Assembly (NCBI RefSeq): GCF_040719145.1
Contig: NZ_JBFDUZ010000003.1
Span: forward strand, 248,001 to 312,000
Source of the DNA: Paenibacillus sp. JQZ6Y-1
GTDB taxonomy: Bacteria > Bacillota > Bacilli > Paenibacillales > Paenibacillaceae
DNA length: 64,000 bases
Direction: 5' to 3'
Positions 8,776-16,217 of this stretch are shown one piece after another (within the stretch, counting starts at the first letter, position 1; the number at the start of each line of letters is the position of its first letter). The position numbers were made by a program, and so were the translations under genes. The notes below the pieces were generated by a model. The model made no database searches. It was not told the origin of the DNA and saw only the letters and a list, made by a program, of their open reading frames with translations.

Positions 8776-9198
8776 TCAATGACTGTTCACAAAATGATGC
8801 GCCGGACCAGACAAACGGTCGACGACAAACTCACGTAGCTCATCCTGAACGCCAATCTCTAATAGCGCGGCATTCATGCAGGCAAGCCAAGCGTCCGCCT
8901 TTTCATTGGTGATCGGAAAAGGCATATGCCTTGCCCTCATCATAGGATGACCATACGCATCAGAGAACAACGATGGACCACCAAAAAACTGTGACAAAAA
9001 CATATACTGTTTCTCCATCACAGGTCGAATATCTTCTGGAAATAAAGGACCGATCAATGGGTCCTGCTGTACTTTCGGATAAAAAGCCTCCACCAAACGG
9101 CGGACACCTTCGGCACCGCCAAGCAGCTCATAAAGGGATGCACGAGTATTCAAAGCGTATCGCCAACTTTCCTTACGTTGTTGCCCAAAGTATACCAT
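8776..9198 (-). CDS. Truncated hemoglobin, group II (YjbI/GlbO-like)
   Basis: A 140-residue heme protein of the 2-over-2 globin family. Landmarks are the E-helix region EKQYMFLSQFFGGP with the adjacent SDAYGHPMMRARHMPFPI, where the His in RARHMPF is the proximal heme ligand, and the following AWLACM. These globins bind O2 and NO and are linked to redox or nitrosative stress. The start is uncertain: ATG 9198 has no clear ribosome binding site, while a TTG about 16 codons downstream follows GTAAGGAAAG and would give the shorter N-terminus usual in the family. It is probably the first gene of a two-gene unit with the DUF2225 gene. Confidence 0.87.
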   Translation of the reverse strand: MVYFGQQRKESWRYALNTRASLYELLGGAEGVRRLVEAFYPKVQQDPLIGPLFPEDIRPVMEKQYMFLSQFFGGPSLFSDAYGHPMMRARHMPFPITNEKADAWLACMNAALLEIGVQDELREFVVDRLSGPAHHFVNSH

Positions 9199-9270
9199 AG
9201 TTACCGGATCAGTGGGATGCGCGTTGTCGAAATTTCTGCTATCTCGCGATCAACAACAATGACGACATAT

Positions 9271-9306
9271 AAAAAAGGACGCTAACTCAATGTTTAGCGT
9301 CCTTTT
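9271..9306. terminator. Bidirectional hairpin terminator
   Basis: AAAAGGACGCTAA pairs with TTTAGCGTCCTTTT around a short loop. It ends the minus-strand small CDS at 9429-9533 or stops readthrough from the plus side. Confidence 0.75.
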
Positions 9307-9428
9307 GCAGCGCATTGTATACTATACGCTACGTCTATAGGTTCAGGTTCGACAAGTAGATTCACATTGCTTATACTGCCGACTTGCTGGCAGTTCTTCA
9401 TTCAGCCTATACGTCATAACAACGGATT

Positions 9429-9533
9429 TCAGTACATGCTGCCGTCTTCTTCCCCCGGTTGCGCGAAAGAGGATCGGATGACATATACAAAACCACACAC
9501 TAGAAGTCCGGAAATAATACTTACACCCATCAT
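9429..9533 (-). CDS. 34-residue single-span membrane peptide
   Basis: A short frame starting with ATG-ATG at 9531-9533 and 9528-9530, with TTGGAGTGAT placed 1-9 bases upstream as a good ribosome binding site. The peptide begins MMGVSIISGLLVCGFVYV, one hydrophobic span of about 18 residues, and ends in an acidic tail (QPGEEDGSMY). A candidate cre site (9634-9647) lies about 100 bases upstream and a terminator follows. The family is not recognised; the small integral membrane topology resembles accessory subunits of membrane complexes. It might still be a chance frame, but the RBS and hydrophobicity argue for a gene. Confidence 0.6.
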   Translation of the reverse strand: MMGVSIISGLLVCGFVYVIRSSFAQPGEEDGSMY

Positions 9534-9633
9534 GATCACTCCAATTCTTGAATGTGTTGTTGACTGCCGACGGTTGATTACGGTTAACTTATGGTTTCAT
9601 TTTACCATACTGAATATAAAATAGTACCCTTTT

Positions 9634-9647
9634 TGTAAGCGTTTACT
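9634..9647. promoter_or_regulatory. Candidate CcpA site (cre)
   Basis: TGTAAGCGTTTACT matches the Bacillus cre pattern TGWAARCGYTWNCW at all 14 positions. It lies about 100 bases upstream of the small membrane peptide gene (minus) and 222 bases upstream of nadK (plus). The peptide gene is the closer candidate target. Confidence 0.55.
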
Positions 9648-9869
9648 TTAACAATTAGATTACAGGCTCTTTACAAAAGCTTGTATTATTGCGATTTTGT
9701 TGCACAACGCTAACGAATGTCAACTTTTGCCTGTTAACTGGCTTTCTATCTAGGATTTATAGCAGCATCCTATCAATCTAACTAACCAAAAAGATTGTGT
9801 TCATTGCCAGAATTGATTATCATCAAAAGGGAGCAGGTTAACGATTCTGGATAAAGGAGCTTCCCTAAC

Positions 9870-10679
9870 TTGAGATACTATGTACTGGATCGCGGAGACC
9901 AATTATCGATTGAACTGAGTGAACGGTTTCATAAGCTGGCTGCCGGATATGGCTTTCAGCTGGATGCGGAATCGCCGGAAATTGTTGTTTCCATCGGTGG
10001 AGATGGCACGATGCTGCACGCTTTTCATACGTTTATTGACCATATTCCCGATCTTGCCTTTGTCGGCATCCATACCGGTCATCTGGGCTTTTATGCTGAC
10101 TGGAAAGCGGATGAGCTGGAAGACTTGGTAAAATTCATGGCAGGTGAAGTCAGCGAAGAGGATGACACCAATCCGAAGATTGTAAAATATCCGCTGATTG
10201 ATCTGGAGATTCACGCCAAAAGCGGAGTGTCCCGTTATACGGCACTGAACGAGTTTACGTTGAAAGGGCTGGATGGCACGACCATCGTGGCACAGCTGGA
10301 TATTAATGATGAGATTTTTGAAATGTTCCGTGGCGACGGAATCTGTATCTCTACCCCTTCTGGCAGTACAGCCTATAATAAGGCACTTGGCGGGGCGATG
10401 GTGCATCCAACAATTGAAGCGCTACAAATCGCCGAAATCGCATCCATCAACAATCGGGTGTATCGTACACTCGGCTCATCCATGATGCTGCCGAAGCATC
10501 ATCACTGCGATATTCACTCACGCAAGCAGCAGCGTTTGCAGCTGACTGTGGATCATCTGAATATTCCGATTGAAGATCTAATCTCAATCCGTTGTCAGGT
10601 ATCGAATATTCGCGTCAGCTTTGCTCGCTATCGCCCTTATCCGTTCTGGAATCGGGTACGGCAGTCGTTCCTCGGCTAA
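9870..10679 (+). CDS. nadK: NAD kinase
   Basis: A 269-residue cytoplasmic enzyme that phosphorylates NAD to NADP. The signature GGDGT is at 43-47 (catalytic Asp45), and the second conserved segment STPSGSTAYNKALGG is near 150-165. Length and motif spacing fit the short Firmicute type. The TTG at 9870-9872 is the start, about 9 bases after AAAGGAG; the protein then begins MRYYVLDRGD as expected. It is a monocistronic plus-strand gene with a shared bidirectional terminator after it. Confidence 0.94.
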   Translation: MRYYVLDRGDQLSIELSERFHKLAAGYGFQLDAESPEIVVSIGGDGTMLHAFHTFIDHIPDLAFVGIHTGHLGFYADWKADELEDLVKFMAGEVSEEDDTNPKIVKYPLIDLEIHAKSGVSRYTALNEFTLKGLDGTTIVAQLDINDEIFEMFRGDGICISTPSGSTAYNKALGGAMVHPTIEALQIAEIASINNRVYRTLGSSMMLPKHHHCDIHSRKQQRLQLTVDHLNIPIEDLISIRCQVSNIRVSFARYRPYPFWNRVRQSFLG

Positions 10680-10731
10680 GCCAATAGCGGCAAATAGGAT
10701 GCGATACAGCATTCCAATAGTATAAATACCA

Positions 10732-10785
10732 AAAAAGCCTTCCCTGCGCCAACCGGATAATCCGGCGGAAATGGGAAGGCTTTTT
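10732..10785. terminator. Bidirectional intrinsic terminator between nadK and yutD
   Basis: AAAAAGCCTTCCC pairs with GGGAAGGCTTTTT, with an inner CCGGATAATCCGG hairpin. T-runs exist on both strands, so it serves the converging nadK and lipA-yutD units. Confidence 0.88.
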
Positions 10786-10790
10786 GCTAT

Positions 10791-11453
10791 TCAATCCTTC
10801 TGTGGCTCATTGGCTGCCTGTGGAGCTGCTGCGGGCGCAGGAGCTGCCGGAGCAGGAGCTTGCTGTTGCCGATTGGATTGCGTCTGTTGCTGAGATTGCT
10901 GTTGAGACTGTTGGTTCTGAGGTTGCTGGTTATTCTGCTGTTGTTGATTCTGGTGTTGCTGTTGATTCTGGTGGTTCTGCTGCTTTTGCCGTGGAGAAGA
11001 CTCCTTGGTCTGGTGATCGGCAGAACTGTTGGCTGTGGACGAAGCAGCGGCTTGTTGCTTGCCCTGCTTTTGACCGGAAGCGCCTTTGTCCTGACGATCG
11101 CCACGGTCACGTTTGCCGTGGTTTTTGCTAGAGCGCTGCGGTTTGTCGCCGCCTTCGCTGGATTTGGCTTCCGGTGGACCATCTTTAGTCTTTTGCAGAA
11201 CAAAGTAGGCACAGCCGAAATTGCAGTATTCGTTAATATATTCGGTCAAGCTGGACAATGAGCTATCCTTCGCCGCTTTGGGATGTCCGTCTCGGTAAAA
11301 CCCTTTGAGCCGAAGCTGATTGTAGCCCCAGTCGCCCAAAATATAGTCATACCGTTCCAGCACCTCGCTATAGCGTTCACGGAAAACCTCGTCATTCCAG
11401 CCATTCCGATATTCTTTGATGATCTCGTAGGTTTTGCCACCAATCTGAATCAA
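10791..11453 (-). CDS. yutD: YutD family protein with Gln/Asn-rich C-terminal tail
   Basis: A 220-residue protein. Residues 1-90 form the YutD (DUF1027) domain, with YDYILGDWGYNQLRLKGFY and the downstream CNFGCAYFVLQK. After about residue 95 the protein becomes low-complexity: a charged segment followed by about 75 residues dominated by Gln and Asn and ending in an Ala/Pro stretch. The tail is absent from the roughly 100-residue Bacillus protein. The start is TTG at 11453, preceded by AAAGGCGGG. It follows lipA by 20 bases on the same strand, matching the lipA-yutD order in Bacillus. The role of YutD is unknown to me. Confidence 0.85.
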   Translation of the reverse strand: MIQIGGKTYEIIKEYRNGWNDEVFRERYSEVLERYDYILGDWGYNQLRLKGFYRDGHPKAAKDSSLSSLTEYINEYCNFGCAYFVLQKTKDGPPEAKSSEGGDKPQRSSKNHGKRDRGDRQDKGASGQKQGKQQAAASSTANSSADHQTKESSPRQKQQNHQNQQQHQNQQQQNNQQPQNQQSQQQSQQQTQSNRQQQAPAPAAPAPAAAPQAANEPQKD

Positions 11454-11473
11454 GGTCGTCCCGCCTTTCGCAA

Positions 11474-12367
11474 TTAAACGGTCGAAGCTTCCTTCGACTT
11501 GGATGCGGATTTTACCTGTTCATGCGCATGGTAGGAGCTGCGAACGAGCGGACCGGATTCTACATGGCTGAATCCGCGCTTCAGTCCTTCTTCTTTTAAA
11601 ATGGCGAATTCTTCCGGCGTATAATATTTGGCCACGTTCAGATGCTTCGGACTTGGCTGCAAATATTGACCCAGCGTCAGAATATCGCAATCCACGGCAC
11701 GCAGGTCATCCATAGATTGTAAAATTTCGTCCCATTCCTCGCCCACACCTAGCATGATGCTCGATTTGGTCGGAATGTCCGGTTGCAGCGTTTTGGAATT
11801 GCGTAGCAGTTCCATCGAACGCGGATATTTCGCTCTCGCTCTGACGCGATCAGACATGCGCTCTACCGTTTCGATATTATGGTTCAAAATATCCGGCTTG
11901 GCATCCATTACAATTCGGAGCGATTCAATATCGCCCATAAAGTCAGGAATCAGTACTTCTACGCTGCACAATGGCAAGCGTTTACGCATGGCACGGATCG
12001 TTTCCGCAAAAATCATTGCCCCGCCGTCTTTCAGATCGTCACGGGCAACACTTGTAATAACACAATGATTCAGGCCCATCTGCTCCGCGGCTTCAGCTAC
12101 CCTTTCTGGTTCTTGCAAATCAAGCTCTGTTGGCATGCCTGTATTGACCGCACAGAAACGGCAGGCGCGCGTACAGATATCCCCCAGTATCATGAATGTG
12201 GCAGTCCGGTTCGCCCAGCATTCGTAAATGTTCGGGCAACGAGCTTCCTCACATACGGTATGCAGCGTTTTGGAACGCATCATGCTTTTGATTTCCTGAT
12301 AGTTTTCGTTGTTGGTCATCTTGATTTTGATCCATTCGGGCTTCGGTTGCTTAGCTTTTGTAGACAA
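11474..12367 (-). CDS. lipA: Lipoyl synthase
   Basis: A 297-residue radical-SAM enzyme that inserts two sulfurs into octanoyl groups on lipoyl domains. The auxiliary [4Fe-4S] cysteines are Cys39, Cys44 and Cys50 (CX4CX5C) and the radical-SAM cluster CTRACRFC gives Cys65, Cys69 and Cys72. The C-terminal RSSY motif, which supplies the unusual serine ligand, is present. TTG at 12365-12367 is the start, with GAGGAAGGTAGGT upstream. It heads the lipA-yutD operon. All key residues are intact. Confidence 0.95.
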   Translation of the reverse strand: MSTKAKQPKPEWIKIKMTNNENYQEIKSMMRSKTLHTVCEEARCPNIYECWANRTATFMILGDICTRACRFCAVNTGMPTELDLQEPERVAEAAEQMGLNHCVITSVARDDLKDGGAMIFAETIRAMRKRLPLCSVEVLIPDFMGDIESLRIVMDAKPDILNHNIETVERMSDRVRARAKYPRSMELLRNSKTLQPDIPTKSSIMLGVGEEWDEILQSMDDLRAVDCDILTLGQYLQPSPKHLNVAKYYTPEEFAILKEEGLKRGFSHVESGPLVRSSYHAHEQVKSASKSKEASTV

Positions 12368-12580
12368 GATGCTTGACCTACCTTCCTCGGGTGTATTGTC
12401 ATTCAGGATTTATCGATCATTGGGATTCATTATAGCATGAAATGTATAAGCCTGAAATCTTTGCTTTGTTTAAATGGTAATGATCGTTTACACTAAGGAT
12501 TGTCGTGCGGATGCTCCACTCCCGTCATACGGCGGTTGCAAGGCGATTCGCCAAAGCTACAGAAAGGACTATATGATGAT

Positions 12581-13819
12581 ATGAACAAAACAAATACCAA
12601 TAAAACGCTATCAGCCGCAAACATGAGCTCCTCACGTCGTCTGCTGACTGCGCTCATTCTCGGTTCGCTGTCGGCATTCGCGCCACTATCTATTGATATG
12701 TATCTACCGGCATTGCCAACGCTGGCGGATAATCTACATACGCAGGCATCGCTTGCCCAGCTTAGTCTGACGGCGTGTCTGCTCGGTCTTGCCTTTGGAC
12801 AGCTGGTGGTGGGACCACTCAGCGATGTGAAAGGTCGCCGGATGCCGCTGTTATTCTCGCTTGTGCTGTATACGATCTCCTCGCTTCTGTGCGCCTTTAC
12901 AGGCAACATTTGGGTGCTGATTCTGCTGCGATTTATTCAAGGTGTAACCGGAGCTGCCGGAATCGTCATTTCGCGGGCAGTTGTACGGGATTTGTATTCC
13001 GGTCATGAGTTGACCAAATTTTTCTCTCTATTAATGCTGATCAACGGGGTAGCACCGATTGCTGCACCGATCATCGGCGGATTGCTGCTCAAGGTCGTGC
13101 CATGGCAAGGCGTGTTCGTGGTACTAGCAATTATCGGAGCTATTATGCTTTTTGCAGTTTTATTCGGATTGCCGGAATCGCTGCCAGCGGATCGCAAGGC
13201 GGAAGGCGGTCTGGGTCGTACATTGCGTACGTTTGGACGGCTTGTACGTGATCATGCGTTTATCGGCTTCGCGCTGTCGCAAGCATTTGTGACGGCGGCG
13301 ATGTTTGCTTATATTTCCGGTTCCCCCTTTGTCATTCAGGATATTTTCGGCGTATCGGCGCAGGGCTTCAGTCTGTTCTTTGCACTGAATGGTCTTGGGA
13401 TCGTCATCTGTTCGCAGCTGGCAGGTCGTCTGTCTGGCAAGTTCGGTGAATTGCGCATCCTTCGTCTTAGCTTAACAGTTGCGTTTACCGCAGCGTTGTT
13501 GCTGCTCATTATCGCCTTTGCTGGTGGCGGATTGTTCTTAATCGCAGCCATGCTATTCCTGATTGTATCGTGTGTTGGCTCGGTTGCTGCCACCTCTACC
13601 TCATTAGCGATGCAAACACAGGGCAATTCAGCGGGTAGTGCCTCCGCTCTACTCGGTCTTCTGCCATTGACGCTGGGAGCTGCTGCATCGCCATTGGTTG
13701 GTCTGGGCAGCGGAACGACAGCAGTGCCGATGAGCGTCGTTATTTTCACAGCGGAGACGCTAGCGGTGATCTGCTTCCTATTGCTGGTCAAAAAAAGACA
13801 ATCTTCTGTACACTCATAA
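12581..13819 (+). CDS. Bcr/CflA-type MFS drug exporter
   Basis: A 412-residue, 12-helix major facilitator of the DHA1 drug:proton antiporter group. The helix 1 motif APLSIDMYLPALP and the loop 2-3 motif GPLSDVKGRR are both characteristic of Bcr/CflA transporters, and the helix 5 antiporter region (GAAGIVISRAVVRD) is present. ATG 12581 is chosen because the membrane domain follows directly and AGAAAGGAC lies about 12 bases upstream. It is a single gene diverging from lipA, with a terminator after it. Substrates may include bicyclomycin, chloramphenicol or sulfonamide-like compounds, but this cannot be told from sequence. Confidence 0.9.
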   Translation: MNKTNTNKTLSAANMSSSRRLLTALILGSLSAFAPLSIDMYLPALPTLADNLHTQASLAQLSLTACLLGLAFGQLVVGPLSDVKGRRMPLLFSLVLYTISSLLCAFTGNIWVLILLRFIQGVTGAAGIVISRAVVRDLYSGHELTKFFSLLMLINGVAPIAAPIIGGLLLKVVPWQGVFVVLAIIGAIMLFAVLFGLPESLPADRKAEGGLGRTLRTFGRLVRDHAFIGFALSQAFVTAAMFAYISGSPFVIQDIFGVSAQGFSLFFALNGLGIVICSQLAGRLSGKFGELRILRLSLTVAFTAALLLLIIAFAGGGLFLIAAMLFLIVSCVGSVAATSTSLAMQTQGNSAGSASALLGLLPLTLGAAASPLVGLGSGTTAVPMSVVIFTAETLAVICFLLLVKKRQSSVHS

Positions 13820-13857
13820 TGTAGGAAGACAATTATTTAACTGGATATTCGCTTGAG

Positions 13858-13899
13858 AAAAGGCGGCGTTTTGCATCATTTGCAAAGCGCCGCTTTTTT
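13858..13899 (+). terminator. Intrinsic terminator after MFS exporter
   Basis: AAAAGGCGGCGTTTTGCA pairs (one G-T) with TGCAAAGCGCCGCTTTTTT. Confidence 0.88.
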
Positions 13900-14101
13900 G
13901 TTTTCGATTTGGATCACTTCATTACCTTATTCGATTGATCCTAAATCCATTAATATCCATAATAATCTACATTTGGGATAGAATTATCCGATATAAAACT
14001 GTAACCAACTCATACCGATGTACGAACGTATACGACTATATCGCTTTGTAGAATATATGACTTTGTATGAACTATAACTTGAATGGTAAAGGGGAATGTA
14101 G

Positions 14102-14497
14102 ATGATGTGGATTGATAAGCATTTTGGTAAAATAACCGGGGCAGTCGTGTTTGTCATGATTATAAACTTTCTATGGCTACATACCGGGTGGAATGTGCTG
14201 CTTAGCATGGTCTATGTGGGAATGACGGCGGTACACTATCGGGATCGGATTCGCAGCTTTGTTCATCTGTCGCTGCTGCATCGGTATGGTACCGCACTGG
14301 GCGGGCTGGCGATGACAGGTGTTGTCTCTCTACTGCTGTTCTGGTACGGACTCGATCTGGTACGTCAGTCGCAGCATGCTGCTCTACTGCATTGGACATG
14401 GATAAGCGCTGTTACAGCGACGTTGCTGGCTGCGTATCTGTTCTCCATCCTCTGGCTGCGCAAAAAACCTGCTGCATCGAATAGCTCCTCCCTTTGA
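14102..14497 (+). CDS. Four-helix membrane protein of unknown function
   Basis: A 131-residue integral membrane protein with four hydrophobic segments (about 12-30, 33-45, 62-84 and 97-118) and a positive C-terminal tail (LRKKPAA). Start codons ATG-ATG at 14102 and 14105 follow AAAGGGGAATG. I do not recognise the family. It stands alone between two terminators and converges on the lipoprotein gene at 14638. Confidence 0.72.
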   Translation: MMWIDKHFGKITGAVVFVMIINFLWLHTGWNVLLSMVYVGMTAVHYRDRIRSFVHLSLLHRYGTALGGLAMTGVVSLLLFWYGLDLVRQSQHAALLHWTWISAVTATLLAAYLFSILWLRKKPAASNSSSL

Positions 14498-14546
14498 GCA
14501 GGTTTGAATTGCTAATTCTTTTCATAACAAATGAATGATGATACAA

Positions 14547-14594
14547 CAAACAGGCTGTCTACCGCGCTTCTTGCCCGGTAGACAGCCTGTTTGC
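14547..14594. terminator. Bidirectional hairpin between converging genes
   Basis: CAAACAGGCTGTCTACC pairs with GGTAGACAGCCTGTTTG, 17 bp around a 14-nt loop. Confidence 0.82.
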
Positions 14595-14637
14595 TACTAT
14601 TCATCGTTTGCAGTTGTATGATTCGTATTTTTCAATA

Positions 14638-15183
14638 TTAGCGGGTAATATGCCCATGATACAGCCATTGCCCATCCGTACTGCGTACATAATCAAACAC
14701 AATCGTATAGCTAGGATTCTCGCCCTGCGGTACATAGGCAAAGCCTAATTCGATCTGATTTGCACTTTGCGGAAAATAATAACGATATTCCAGATTGCCC
14801 AGCCCGATTCCCTTTAGAAAAGGACGTTCATAATCGTCCACGGTTATACTGTGTCGCTCGTTATTGATCTGAACATCTGGTGCGGCAATGGTTGATATGT
14901 AAGCGACATCATTTTTTTGCATAGCATTCAGCAATTTAAAGGTAATATTCAGTGTATCCTTGAGCGCCTGTCGTGCCTGTTCATCATAATGAAGATCGGA
15001 TGTCTCCTGCGCCGGAATAGCCTCGCTGCTCTGAGCTTGCACAATCGTTCCTGTGGAAGCAGTGGAAATGGCAGCTTGGTTGACGGCGGCAGCAGATGGC
15101 TGATGGATGGAACCGGTACTACATGCAGTCAGCAATGCAACACAAGCAACTGATAACAACGACGATACAAAGGATATGTTCAT
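14638..15183 (-). CDS. Lipoprotein with NTF2-like C-terminal region
   Basis: A 181-residue precursor with a type II signal peptide; the lipobox is LTAC with Cys at about residue 21. A Ser/Ala/Gln-rich linker leads to a domain from about residue 70. This domain starts with a long helix (ARQALKDTLNITFKLLNAMQ) followed by alternating strands, the pattern of small NTF2/SnoaL-like lipoproteins of Firmicutes. GGAGGGTGACC precedes ATG 15183. It is probably anchored on the outer face of the membrane. Function unknown. Confidence 0.78.
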   Translation of the reverse strand: MNISFVSSLLSVACVALLTACSTGSIHQPSAAAVNQAAISTASTGTIVQAQSSEAIPAQETSDLHYDEQARQALKDTLNITFKLLNAMQKNDVAYISTIAAPDVQINNERHSITVDDYERPFLKGIGLGNLEYRYYFPQSANQIELGFAYVPQGENPSYTIVFDYVRSTDGQWLYHGHITR

Positions 15184-15590
15184 ACATGGTCACCCTCCAT
15201 TATGTAGAATCATGGATCAAAATGAGGTGTTTTGGTGACAGATTGATTTGCGTTTGTCTCCATTATATGGTACGTTCTGCTACAATCCTACTATTTTTCG
15301 TGTGTTTTGTGGAAAAATCTGTTTATGAAAGCAGTGTAACATTGAAATCCAAACTATTTTTGCCCGGTTGGTCGTGTTAAAATGGTGGGACAGTTTTATA
15401 CAGGTAGCTTTGCTTTACCGATCAGACTTGAGCCTTGATGCCTTATTAGTTAAAGCGGTTACTTATATGTGCAAAAATTCTCATTGCTCCGAACGATAGG
15501 AACGCTTGTGTTTGCTGTGTATCGAACAACCTTATGAATGTATGTTTATGTATACCCCTATATATTTTTTCTGTAAAGGATGCGATGAGA
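15184..15590. other. Divergent intergenic region upstream of heme oxygenase
   Basis: No gene with a believable ribosome binding site was found. The stretch must hold the promoters for the lipoprotein (minus) and the heme oxygenase-phytochrome operon (plus). No strong -35/-10 pair was identified. Confidence 0.45.
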
Positions 15591-16178
15591 ATGACCACCG
15601 ATATTTTGGAGCGTCTGCGGACCGATACTGCGGAAGCACATCGTCAGATTGAAAACAATGACTATGCGCGCTCTATGATGAACAAAAGTATGACTTTGCC
15701 TCAATATACAGAATACTTGAAGCTGTTTTACGGCTTTTTGCGTCCATTAGAGCAGCATGCTATCTCCTCTGGCCTGCCGCAGCAGCTTGGACTAGATATG
15801 GATATTCGTGGAAAGACCGCTCTGCTAGAGCAGGATCTGCTGCATTTCGGTGTCACTCGCGAGCAATTGGATGCACTACCGTTATGCGATCGTCTGCCAG
15901 ACATCTCTGCGCCTGCGCGCCTCATTGGCAGCATGTATGTGATCGAAGGCTCCACGCTAGGTGGACAGATTATTACGAAACAATTGATGAAATTCCTACC
16001 GGTTGAACCGGGAGCAGGTATTTCTTACTTTCATGGATATGGTCAGGAAACACGTGACCAATGGCAGAGTTTCCGTGAGTTGGTCATCAATAGCGGTCAA
16101 TCGCCACAGGAGCAGCAAGAGATTATTGATGCTGCCCGCCAAACATTCCAGCTACTCGATGCTTGGTTTCATGCTTAA
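15591..16178 (+). CDS. bphO: Biliverdin-producing heme oxygenase (bacteriophytochrome-associated)
   Basis: A 195-residue cytoplasmic enzyme that opens heme to biliverdin, iron and CO. The proximal heme ligand is His17 in AEAHRQIE, and the distal-helix glycine motif EGSTLGGQIITK has the form seen in heme oxygenases paired with phytochromes. Two start codons are possible, ATG 15585 and ATG 15591; AAAGGA at 15575-15580 spaces better with 15591, though the difference is two residues. The phytochrome gene starts 39 bases downstream with its own AATGGAGG site, so this enzyme very probably makes the chromophore for it. Confidence 0.92.
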   Translation: MTTDILERLRTDTAEAHRQIENNDYARSMMNKSMTLPQYTEYLKLFYGFLRPLEQHAISSGLPQQLGLDMDIRGKTALLEQDLLHFGVTREQLDALPLCDRLPDISAPARLIGSMYVIEGSTLGGQIITKQLMKFLPVEPGAGISYFHGYGQETRDQWQSFRELVINSGQSPQEQQEIIDAARQTFQLLDAWFHA

Positions 16179-16217
16179 TCCGTCTTCTCACAACAAAGGA
16201 ATGGAGGTCAGCTTGAT

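Noticed and set aside
9367..9624. 85-residue plus-strand frame
   Set aside because: It is antisense to the better supported 34-residue minus-strand gene and has no ribosome binding site.
15448..15464. Cre-like sequence before heme oxygenase
   Set aside because: TTAAAGCGGTTACT has two mismatches at constrained positions, so it is not listed as a site.
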